Source of the DNA: Melanopsichium pennsylvanicum
Taxonomy: Eukaryota > Basidiomycota > Ustilaginomycetes > Ustilaginales
Assembly: GCA_900208305.1 (NCBI GenBank)
Contig: OAPG01000008.1
Span: forward strand, 744,001-808,000
Direction: 5' to 3'
DNA: 64,000 nt
Part shown: piece by piece, positions 10,051 through 19,700 of the stretch
Position numbering within the stretch: position 1 is the stretch's first letter
Layout: each line of letters starts with the position of its first letter
Program-made: the position numbers and the translations under genes
Notes under the pieces: model-generated
What the model saw: the letters and a program-made list of their open reading frames with translations, nothing else
Database searches by the model: none
Told to the model about the DNA's origin: nothing

Positions 10051-12187
10051 AGTTGCCGCCAAATGATTTGGAAAAGATGGAGCCGAAAATGTGTGAAAGA
10101 AGTTCTCTATAGGCTTAGATGCCCAATATGATCGTACCCCGTGACTGCGTATCTCGTAGTACCTCCTCCGAGAAGACGAAACTTGGATCAATAATCGAGA
10201 AATGTGATCTTAGAGATGGTGTAGCCCCAAGTCGGTTAGGATCCGTTCTTAAGTACAAGCGTGAGAAACAATTCGCAAGCGATCGTAGTTTGGTGACGAT
10301 CGGAAGGGAAAGAAGCTCTGATTTGATCGGCTTCGAATGAGGCAAGAAACGACGATTTGCGAGCGCACGCTGACTTGCCCCGCGACAAAATTCGTCGGGG
10401 AATCCGAAAAGAGGACTCGTAGGGATGTCGGCGCGCTTCAGCTTGTTAAGAGATAAGGTTTGTGGTGTTAATCCGTGTCCGCTTCACCGACAGAATTGGA
10501 ATGAGGTAGAGTGGTGATGAACAGAGAATGAACAAGAAGCAAGTGGTATGTTCAAGAGAGTGAAAAATGTGATGCAGGAATTGCCTAAAGTCAAAGGCTG
10601 AAGGACAGCGACAAAGCGAGAGTGGGAGAAGGCATCAATCCAGTCAAGCCAAGCGAGGCGACACGCAGTGGGCGGCTCTGATACTGTTGCTATTGGTGTT
10701 TCTGCTGGGACATGCGTGTACGTTGTGCGTGTCACCAAACAGTGTTGGTTGAATTCTGGCGAAATCAAGTTGCAACAACAAGAGTGCTCGCCTCTACTGT
10801 ATAATAAACCTTGCTTAACGTTTAATAAATTATTTTTCAGATTTTAAAAGTGAGTAGTAGTCTAAGTTAAAGAAAGAAGGGTTCTCAAAGACTCGCACGC
10901 TGCCAACACCGCAAACCGTATCAACTATCGTAAATGTTGAAAATAGACCTGCACAGTCTTGTATAATTTACTGTATTGAACTGTAAATTTAAAGTACAGC
11001 AGCGGCGGTGAGGACACTTTGCAAAAGTGAAACCGAAAGGCACAAAGTGAGCGCGACGTGCATCGACGAGCGTGCAGTAAATTAGAGTAAATTACTGTAA
11101 TGTAAATTACGCCTCTCAAAGCACAACCACCTCAGAGCCAAAGCGATGGCATACGCGCCACGCTCAAGGCAGGGACTGTAGTTAGGAACATGCACCTACG
11201 AACAGAGGCGTCCAATACAGGCAGACTTTCTCTTTGATTATGGTCCAAAACAGCAGTATTCACTACAGTAAATTTAGAATACAGTCTGACAGGCTTGCAT
11301 CTCAAGATCATCGCAAAAGAAGCTAGTGCACACAAAGTACAGTAATCTCGTACGCGATCCAAGCACGAATTACGCCCCGGGGGTGACATTGGAGCTCGCT
11401 GGTTCGCAATGTCTACAGCGCATAGGGAACATGCCACAGTGTTGGTGGGCATCAGTACAAAAAGAACAAGGGGGAGAAACCATGCTGAAGCAAGGTCGCA
11501 TCAATCGATCGCTTGCCGAATGCTTGACTCAGTAAACCAACGAGACGAGCTTGGCTTTTTGCGAGGAGATCTGCCCGGGTCAAACAACAAAGTTCAGCAA
11601 GGCAACCTTGATTTCAATACGATCCTCTCATATTTTGCACCTCTGCTGCTGCACTTACACGACGTGCATGCTAAAACAGCCAAAGAAAGAGAGGAATGTC
11701 AATGGGGTTGACGCGCAGCGACCCCGTCACAAGGAAGAAAGGGAAAAAGAAAAAATTGAAAATGTTTGACAATAGCGATCTTCCTTGGTGAAAGAAAATC
11801 AAAAATAATATAAAATCAAGGCTTCTCGGTAAGATGAATTGGCGCTATAGCCGGTGGTGCGCATGTGCGAAGCCTGCACGATACAAGGCGAATTTGTGCA
11901 CACGCACGGCAAACGCTTCCAAGAGCAAGTTTTGAGAGTGACAAAGAAGGCGGGGTTAGTCAAACCAAAACTACACTCAAAAAGGGATGCATGTCCGGTT
12001 TGATCTCTGCTCGATTTGAATAATCTTCATACTCTTGTTTAAATACCATTGCGCCAGGAAGGACAATCTGAAGCGCTGTCAAACTTTGAATCAGCCATCT
12101 CAGAGATAGATCATGGTATAGACTGCAGTGACAAACACGACCACGTCTTGCAATTCACACGCAAACCAAAACATTCCATCGCCAAAG
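10051..12187. promoter_or_regulatory. Divergent promoter region, kinesin / enoyl-CoA hydratase
   Basis: A 2.1-kb gap between divergently transcribed genes, without a convincing coding region. It contains a cluster of AATTTACTGTA / CTGTAAATTTA-type motifs (about 10962-11002, 11067-11110 and 11262-11296), partly arranged as inverted and direct repeats. No promoter element was identified with confidence. Confidence 0.5.
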
Positions 12188-13159
12188 ATGGCTGGATGGA
12201 CGCCTATCAATCCGCATCCTCGCATCAGCGATGTCGACGTTGTCAATTTCGACTACGCATCATACGCATGGGAGGACATTTTGGTTCAACTCAACCCTGA
12301 CGGAATTGCGATTGTCACATTGAATCGACCCAAGGCGTACAACACTTTTACTGGACCTATGTCGTACTCTATCGTATTCGCTTTTGAGGTTTTTGACGCG
12401 GATGAAAGGGTCAAAGTAGTGATTGTGACTGGTGCTGGTAAAGTGTTCTGTGCTGGTGCTTACCTTGCACAGGGTTTTGGAGCGAATGCTGATCATGCTC
12501 AAGCGCATCGAGATGGTGGAGGACAGGTTGGTTTGGCCATCCTTCGTTGTCGTAAACCCACCATAGCCGCTATCAACGGAAACGCTATCGGTATCGGTGT
12601 AACAATGACTCTGAGCTGCGATTTCAGGTTGGTAGCTAACAATGCCAAAGTAGCCATCCCCTTTGTTCAACGCGGAATTGCTATGGAAGCCTGTTCAAGC
12701 TACCTACTCCCTAGACTTATCGGAGTCACCAAAACAATGGACATCATCCTAACCGGTGATGTTAGAAATCCTTCCAATTCAGCATTCCAACCTCTTTGGA
12801 CTCGACCTCCTTTACCCCAAGATCGAGTTTTGCCAGAATCGCTCGCACTCGCACAAAAACTCGCACAAAATAGCATAGTGAGTATGGCGCTTTGCAAAGC
12901 GCAAATTTGGAGACAAGTGGATAGTCCAGAAGATGCGCACCTACTAGAAAGTCAGGCCATTTGGCAAACCAGCCGGTTAGACGGAGACGAAGGTGTCAAG
13001 AGCTTCATGGAAAAACGCAAACCGAGTTTCAAAGCATCAATCAAGGATTTGGAACGATTCAGCTTCTGGCCTTGGTGGAGACAGACCGATGTATCGCTTT
13101 ACCCGCGTGGACCAGAGTCGTTAAGGGCGGCAGATTCTCGAGCCAAGAGCAAGTTGTGA
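12188..13159 (+). CDS. Peroxisomal enoyl-CoA hydratase/isomerase family protein (PTS1 -SKL)
   Basis: Crotonase-fold enzyme of 323 residues, probably acting on enoyl-CoA esters in peroxisomal fatty-acid breakdown. Visible family signatures are LNRPKAYNTF (45-54), the oxyanion-hole segment VFCAGAYL (86-93), the second oxyanion strand KPTIAAINGNAIGIG (123-137) and RGIAMEACSSYLLPRLIG (162-179) with a glutamate at 168 at the usual catalytic site. The first glutamate of true hydratases, expected near GIGVTMTLSCDFR, is not obvious, so an isomerase-like activity is possible. The usual CAGADL is CAGAYL here. The protein ends in SKL, a canonical type 1 peroxisomal targeting signal. The frame is open upstream only from a GTG, so the first ATG was chosen. 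An AATAAA lies at 13181-13186, about 20 bases after the stop. Exact substrate unknown. Confidence 0.85.
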   Translation: MAGWTPINPHPRISDVDVVNFDYASYAWEDILVQLNPDGIAIVTLNRPKAYNTFTGPMSYSIVFAFEVFDADERVKVVIVTGAGKVFCAGAYLAQGFGANADHAQAHRDGGGQVGLAILRCRKPTIAAINGNAIGIGVTMTLSCDFRLVANNAKVAIPFVQRGIAMEACSSYLLPRLIGVTKTMDIILTGDVRNPSNSAFQPLWTRPPLPQDRVLPESLALAQKLAQNSIVSMALCKAQIWRQVDSPEDAHLLESQAIWQTSRLDGDEGVKSFMEKRKPSFKASIKDLERFSFWPWWRQTDVSLYPRGPESLRAADSRAKSKL

Positions 13160-13421
13160 GAGTAGTAGCAACAAATGCCAAATAAAAACTTTCAAAGCAA
13201 TCATGATGATGTCAAGTACACTCGAGAATGTACAGTACTGAAAATGATCACCAGACGAGGTTTGCGATTGAGACATTGATGGTGATAGTTTGTAAAAGTA
13301 CATGAGAGAAATGTGCGACCCCAGTAAAATAGGCAAATTGGGATGGACGATATGAAGACAGGAAAAGGAGCAAGTGGTGAAAGATTGGATGAGGGGCCGA
13401 AGGTTTTGGTGGTTTAGAGAT

Positions 13422-13856
13422 TCAATTTGAAGCCTCAAACCTAGCCTTGCTCGCAGCAAACAACAGCTCTTGCTGTCTCTGCAACTCTTCTTCGCTCAAA
13501 CCGCTCTGTTCCATCCTGGTGGTCTTTCTCTCCCTATCCTTCTGTGCCGCCTTATGTTCGACGAGTACACTTTTCGCCTCTTCGATGAAACCAGGAAAAC
13601 CTAGATCGTCGAGCGCCTTGAGTACGTGTTCTGGTGCAATGGTCTTTTTGGAATCTTTCTCGCAAACTTCGTTGCTTTCGGAAGAAAGAAGATGAATGAA
13701 TTCTACACAGCACTCGATGAGGAGATCGCGCGTGTCTTTTGAGCAACTGACATCTTTAGGTAGCATTTCAGAGATGAGCTTCTGAACCGTTGCTTTAGGT
13801 AAGGAAAGCTCATCATCGGCTCCAGCGCCAGACGGGATCCTCTCTTCGTCCGACAT
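13422..13856 (-). CDS. NCB2: Negative cofactor 2 subunit beta (Dr1), histone-fold TBP regulator
   Basis: NC2-beta pairs with NC2-alpha through histone folds and binds TBP on promoter DNA, blocking or modulating TFIIA/TFIIB recruitment in the nucleus. The 144-residue protein has the H2B-like histone fold at about residues 17-100: LSLPKATVQKLISEMLP, then DTRDLLIECCVEFIHLLSSESNEVC, then the third helix after KKTIAPEHVLKALDDLGFPGF. The C-terminal helix is rich in Gln, Glu and Arg (SEEELQRQQELLFAASKARFE), as in Dr1. The length is like that of the yeast and animal proteins. The start MSDEER is the first ATG. It converges with the upstream enoyl-CoA hydratase gene, 262 bases apart. The identification is confident; the symbol is by analogy to yeast. 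Confidence 0.92.
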   Translation of the reverse strand: MSDEERIPSGAGADDELSLPKATVQKLISEMLPKDVSCSKDTRDLLIECCVEFIHLLSSESNEVCEKDSKKTIAPEHVLKALDDLGFPGFIEEAKSVLVEHKAAQKDRERKTTRMEQSGLSEEELQRQQELLFAASKARFEASN

Positions 13857-15213
13857 GTAGGTATCAGTTGAGGGGAAGGGTCAGAACAAATATGCTTCTG
13901 ATCACGGTTCAATTCGGCCTAGTATGCTTGAGAGCGCATGTGGAGGCGAAAATTTCGAAACGGTTGCGGTTGTTAAAGCGACTTTCCTTCTCAGAGAGCG
14001 CGCAAAAAAAAAATTCGTCTGCGAATTGGAGGGCGACGAGGGAGAGCGAGAGGGAATGGGCAGAACAGGAAATTGGGTTCTGGCGCGAAAATCGAGGGGA
14101 AGAGGGGGATGTGGGAAAGGGGAAAAGGGAAAGGGAAAGGGGGGAAAGGAGAGGCTCGTTTTCAATTTGCTTTTATTTGGAAGAAACTGTGGTGCTCGGC
14201 TCGAATCGTGTCTTGACGCGTATTGGATGGCACTTTGTCACGAGGAGTGAAAAGGCGACGTGGGTGTTGTGGCTCACGGGCCAGATGAATCTGCCTGTAA
14301 GTGGAGCCGCTCAAAATGTCACAACATTGGCTGCTCATGAAAAACCTGATTCGGCTCATCTGATCCAAACAAAACGCTTCACTGTCGAGGCACCAGTCAA
14401 TCTGCCGTAACATTTTTGAGCAGTGAAGCCACGAAAAATGAAAAAAAAAAAAATCAAAAAAGGTCAACCTTGCTGTCCAATTTGACTCTCTTGAATGAAC
14501 GCATTCACCGCATTCACTACTCTGCGTGCTTGTGAGCATAGGTTTTACGCTGGCCATGATATAGTAGATGGGCCTGAGGTTGCAAACTTTAGCAGGAAGC
14601 TCTCTTGCTAAAAATGGTACAGCTCTACTAGTGTGATTATTGCACGAATGACGAGTGAATGGAGTGTCATAAAGTCAAATCGGACCATCGAGGCATCGAT
14701 CTCAGTACTTGGACACCCGATCTTAGAGACTATGATGACTGCACTGTGACTGTGTTGTGCAGATGTAGGATACTGTAATGATTTATTTCACTGTAGATTT
14801 GAATTTACAGTGATGCGCAAAAAATGAAATGGCAAGAGGCTGACTGGTTGGCTGTCTTTGTTCTTGCAGCCGAATGACTCGATTACTATTGCACCTTTTT
14901 ACATTAGCCAGATTTTTTGAAAGCTGACTGGCTGTCAAATATACACACACACAGCAGCAGTCTAGACCTTGATTTCTTTGTGGTCGCGCTCGCTTGATTT
15001 TTGTTTTGAGAATTCAAGAAGAAATCGTCATGGCAAGTGAGCCATGCAAAACGGGGCAGGACGGCCAACCAAAAGCGTTGGGACCGAGCATTTTTCTCTC
15101 ACCTGCAATTGAAAATCTAAGTCTTCCACCCTTGTCCTAATATTCGCTCTCGATTTGATTGAGACCTTGTTCTCATCTTGATCCCATCAGCCCATATTGC
15201 CCACCTTTAGATA
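13857..15213. promoter_or_regulatory. Divergent promoter region, NC2-beta / DAHP synthase
   Basis: No supported gene. It holds a G/A-rich purine stretch (about 14030-14150), a TGACTC hexamer at 14875-14880 of the kind bound by Gcn4-type factors (a single copy, so only suggestive for the amino-acid gene next to it), and a near-perfect 24-base inverted repeat at 14789-14812. A plus-strand open frame of 180 codons at 13868-14410 runs through the purine stretch and is not protein-like. Confidence 0.5.
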
Positions 15214-16458
15214 ATGACTTCCTTGACTTACAAAGACGCTCTCAACGAGCTCGACGATCGTCGCATCAAATCCATCAAGCCTCTCATCCCCCCTCAAATT
15301 CTTGTCGAGGAATACCCCCTTTCCCTTAGCGCTGCTCAAACCGTCGCTTATGGTCGTAAAGCCACCGAAGAGATTGTCAAACAAGAAGACGATCGATTGC
15401 TCGTGGTAGTTGGTCCATGTTCCATTCACGATGTGCGCTCGGGTCTCGAGTACGCCAAGAAACTAGCCGAGTACGCCGAATCTGCCAAACAAGACCTTCA
15501 CATTGTGATGCGAGTTTACTTTGAAAAACCTCGAACCACGGTAGGATGGAAAGGTCTCATCAACGATCCTAACCTCAATGGAAGTTTTCAGATCAACAAA
15601 GGTCTTCGTTTGGCACGTGGATTCCTGCTCGAGGTGAATAACCTCGGTTTACCTGCAGGTACAGAGTTTTTGGATACCATCTCGCCACAGTATACAGCCG
15701 ACTTGATCAGTTGGGGTGCGATTGGTGCAAGGACAACCGAAAGTCAGGTTCATAGGGAGTTGAGTTCGGGTTTGTCCATGCCGATCGGTTTCAAAAACGG
15801 TACCGATGGTTCCATCTCGATCGCTGTCGATGCCATCAAAGCTGCTTCGTCCGAACATGTTTTCCTCTCCGTCACCAAGCAAGGCATCAGCGCTATCGTA
15901 GAGACAAACGGTAACGATGCATGCCACGTCATCTTGCGTGGTGCAAACACCGGTCCCAATTATTCTTCCCAACATGTCGAAGCGGTTTCGACCAAACTCA
16001 CCTCGAGCGGTTTGCCAGCAAGAATCATGATCGATTGTTCGCATGGAAATAGCGAAAAGAAGCACGAAAACCAATTGAAAGTCGTACACAGTATTTACCA
16101 ACAGCTCAGTGAAGGCGACGAAAATGCTTGCAACATCTTTGGCGTCATGATCGAAAGCAATCTTGTTGAAGGTAACCAAAAGATCCCATCCAGTGGTCCT
16201 ACAGGTTTGACTTATGGAAAGAGTATTACAGACGCCTGTGTCAATTGGGATACCACTGTGCAGGCTTTGGATTTGTTGAGGCAAGGTGTGACTAAGAGGA
16301 GGCAAAGTCCAGAAGCAAAGAGGTGGTTTAAGGCTAGAATGAGTAGATCTTCAAGTACCGAAGGTGTCAATGATCATTTTTTGAAATCTCAAAAGCAAGG
16401 TCAGATGAAATGTTTCAATGATGACGCTCTCGCAACTCTTGGCAAAAAGTCTGTTTAA
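15214..16458 (+). CDS. ARO3: 3-deoxy-D-arabino-heptulosonate-7-phosphate (DAHP) synthase, ARO3-like
   Basis: Catalyses the first step of the shikimate pathway: phosphoenolpyruvate plus erythrose 4-phosphate gives DAHP, feeding Phe, Tyr and Trp synthesis in the cytosol. The 414-residue protein is a type I (AroG-like) enzyme with VVVGPCSIHD (64-73), the KPRTTVGWKGLINDP block, GAIGARTTESQVHRE, the GFKNGTDG loop, MIDCSHGNS and the MIESNLVEGNQ end block. SFQINKGLR, FLSVTKQGISAIV and RIMIDCSHGNS look more like the Phe-inhibited yeast Aro3 than the Tyr-inhibited Aro4; feedback type is inferred only. A C-terminal tail of about 50 residues beyond the yeast end is Ser- and Lys-rich. The start is the first ATG. 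No intron is seen. Confidence 0.93.
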   Translation: MTSLTYKDALNELDDRRIKSIKPLIPPQILVEEYPLSLSAAQTVAYGRKATEEIVKQEDDRLLVVVGPCSIHDVRSGLEYAKKLAEYAESAKQDLHIVMRVYFEKPRTTVGWKGLINDPNLNGSFQINKGLRLARGFLLEVNNLGLPAGTEFLDTISPQYTADLISWGAIGARTTESQVHRELSSGLSMPIGFKNGTDGSISIAVDAIKAASSEHVFLSVTKQGISAIVETNGNDACHVILRGANTGPNYSSQHVEAVSTKLTSSGLPARIMIDCSHGNSEKKHENQLKVVHSIYQQLSEGDENACNIFGVMIESNLVEGNQKIPSSGPTGLTYGKSITDACVNWDTTVQALDLLRQGVTKRRQSPEAKRWFKARMSRSSSTEGVNDHFLKSQKQGQMKCFNDDALATLGKKSV

Positions 16459-16764
16459 ACGTACACACAAGTCGGGGTTTTCTTTTTCTCATTTTTATTT
16501 TTATTTTTATTTTTTTTATAACCTGTTGGCTCTATTCTCACCTTGAACGAATACAAACTCCATACTTCCGGGTTCTTTTTGTTTGTTTGTTTGTACCTTA
16601 TGACATCGTATCGCACATTGCACACCTTTTTGGGGGGGGGTGAGGGTTAGGCAGCACAGGATTCAGTCTGTTTCGCATTGCCAAAAAAAAAGATGTTTGA
16701 TGATCATGTGCGTGAAAATTATACTGTCCACGTCCACTTTTTTTTTCCTCTCTTTCTTTTCTGT
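16459..16764. other. Convergent intergenic region, DAHP synthase / RING protein
   Basis: A 306-base gap between two 3' ends. T-rich tracts (16491-16520), a G10 run at 16632-16641 and one telomere-like AGGGTTAGG at 16643-16651. No gene is seen. Confidence 0.6.
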
Positions 16765-19700
16765 TTAGAATGCTGGGGCCCTACACTGAGGACAAACATT
16801 AGTCACCTTTAACAACCTTACCATACATTCTTCATGAAAGATATGACCACAATAGTTCAACAAAACAGCCCTCTGTGTCTCTTTAAATTGACTCAAACAG
16901 ATGGCACATTTATCCACCCTGACACCAACGCAACTCAATTTTTGCTTCACTTTTCCTTGCTTTGTAACTCTTCTCGAATCGCATTCGATCAATCCGACCG
17001 AAAGAGATGCGAGTTGTTCCGATGTGGCTGCGATCGGTTTGGCTGGTCCTAAAAATTCCGAAATCGCGCTAATTTGGTCGTAATGAGTTCCATCCCGTTC
17101 AAGTTGAGCTACGAGAAGGTCAAAATCGGTTAGTCCTAACGAAGGTTCGCGTCGAGGTGCAGAGGTTGTAGAATTCGATGTCGATTGCGGTTGTCGAGTC
17201 AAAGGGGACGTGGCGGAAGAGGTTGCTGTTGATGATGACAACTGAGCGTGAGATGAGGGTACCTTCTCTGGTTCAGGCGTGCTGGCTGTCAAACCATTTC
17301 GAGAATCTTTAAGCGTGTCACTGCTGCGTCCAGCGACCGCGTTGGTGGTGTCCGAAGACGATCGGCTGGCTACAGGTCGATTGATTGCAGCAACACCATT
17401 CCAATTACTTGTACCTCCTTCGCGTGTGCCATCTTGCCACGAAGAAGAAGAAGATGACGATGATGAAGAAGAAGAACAAGAACCGTTCGAATGCAACTGT
17501 TCAAGCAGCACATCTCGGCTGTTCGACGGAGTGAAGCTCGAGGCAAAACTTGATCTCGCTACGCTAGCTTCAGCTACCTGTTTAATAGGTGTGCTCGGCA
17601 AAGCCCTAGAATTCACCACCGAACTGGCACTGCTCAAGTTACCAAGGTCTGACCAGTTTCTATCCTTCAGTGGCCTCGTCGGTAACGGGGGTGGCGTAGG
17701 CAGATTACTTCTACCCATCGCCGCTGCTTGCTCAACACCGATCCCGAGGCCTTGGTTCGGCAGCATCATCACCGAAGCTGGCAGAGTCGGTAATCGTCTC
17801 GGCGATATAGCCGTTTGCTGCGATATGTTTTGATCGGTACCATTACTGTCTCGAGCCCAGTGGTACCTCGACGACGCACTCATTTCGCGCGTGCTTCCAG
17901 CGTCGATGCTGGGGCAATTCGAATGGCTTCCGTTCCGACGAGCAAAGGCAGCAGCCTGTCCTGCAGCGATACTCGCACCAAGCCCGGTGCGACTGCTACG
18001 GGCTACGATCTGTTCCGGTGTGATGTGTGGCGATTTTGGCGGACGCATAGGTGGGGTGGTGGCGCCATCAGAGTACTCCCTTCCGATGAGCGTATCCATG
18101 GCCAGGGTTCGAGGAGAGCGCAGGATACCACTACTGCCAGGTGCGATGGTGTAAGAGGCCGAAACACTAACGCTAGGAACGCCCCGCAGGGGCGTGGAGG
18201 TGGAGTTGCCCTCTGATTGAGTAGTAGAGCCCTGTAGCGAAGCCGAGGTCCAAGCTGAGGTCGCTTCATCTATCTGTCGCGCCAAAGCTTCCATGGATGC
18301 TGACGATGGTCTCGAAAGGGGCTGCGCAGATGGTGATTCACCAAGGCTATGAGATTGTTCAAAGGGATTTGTGTCGGGTCTCCTCGGCAGTGATGGAGGT
18401 GGCGGTGGTGGTCGTCTCTGTGTGATGTTCACGCTAGGCCCATCCGTCTCTTTGTTCCTAGAAAAGCGCTGGAACACAGCCGGCTCAGCAGCTCCATCCG
18501 AATCCCTGCCCTCGTCATTCCCGGTCGCATTACTTCTGTTCGAAGAAGACCGAGTACCACCTCCGCGATAACTTGTAGAAAAATCAACTCTCTTCGTCGG
18601 ACTAGGCGAGCGTCCATCACCTTGCTCTCGAGGCGTCTCGAATTTCTCAATCATCGCAGAAACCCTGCTTCCTGGCGTCCTCGTCGAGTTCATCCGATGC
18701 GGCTCCAACGGCTGCGGCAACTTCACCCGTTCCTCAGAGGGTATATAGCTAAACCAACTTGGCGCCACTCCCGGGGGCGGATTCGCTGCACTCGCGCTCG
18801 CGGAGGGAGGGAAATGTCTTGTCGCATCTGTGATCGCTGGCAATCTGCCTCGCGGGAGTGGTGCTGCGCTCGATCGGGGATTGACAAAGCTCACCGGCCT
18901 GTCGGTTGCGATTGACGCTGCTCTGGAGAGAGTAGATGGGGGAGTGGGTGGAAGTCTGCTGGTTCGATTGATTGCACCTGTTCGAGAGAGGCTGTTGTTT
19001 GTGCCGGCCGGTGGTGCAGTAGGCGGCTGATCAAGTGCTGTGACTGTATCTTGCTGTCCAGAGGTGGATGACTGCGACTCGGTGGAGGAAACAGCGTTGG
19101 GAGCGAGCTGAGGACGCCCGAGTTCAGCGTGTGAAATGTGGCTAGGTAGCATGGACGTTGGACGACCAGTCTTGGTCAGAAGTCTCTCGAGAGCTGCAAG
19201 TGAGTCTTGGCGAGCAGTCGACGCATTGAGGTGGGCGATCTGTGCTAGAGCTTCGTCTCGTGCGCGTTGCTCTGGCGGGACGGCCAAGGACGAGGATGGC
19301 TTGGCCGCTTCGGCACAAGATCGATCGCCGCTGCTGGATTGCCTCAGCAAGGATACGGTTCGGGCGGAAGCAGGCGTTGCCGTTCTGGTCAAAGGCTCCG
19401 GTGAAGTGACCACTTCTGGCTTTGCAACTGCTGCGGGGGATGGTGGCGGGTCTTGTGTGCTCAAAGTGGAGGCTTCGCGAGAAGTCTTGAGCGAGCGCCG
19501 AGCTTCCGCAGTGGCTGGCGATGTTTGTGTCACAAGCGCAGTTACAGGAAGCGCGTTCGCTTGCAGTCCAGAAGAAGCCTGCCCAGGTGAAATGGCAACG
19601 AGGGGCTGCCCAAAGAGACCCTTGAGACGGTTTCCAACGTCGTTTCGTGGCAGTGGCCCATATCCCAAAGGCTGCAACAGAGGGTCAAGTGATGTCCGCC

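Noticed and set aside
13868..14410. Plus-strand open frame of 180 codons between NC2-beta and DAHP synthase
   Set aside because: Runs through a purine-rich tract giving Arg/Glu/Gly repeats; promoter DNA is the simpler reading.
15649..16305. Minus-strand open frame of 218 codons
   Set aside because: Antisense to DAHP synthase; composition fits a shadow of biased codons.
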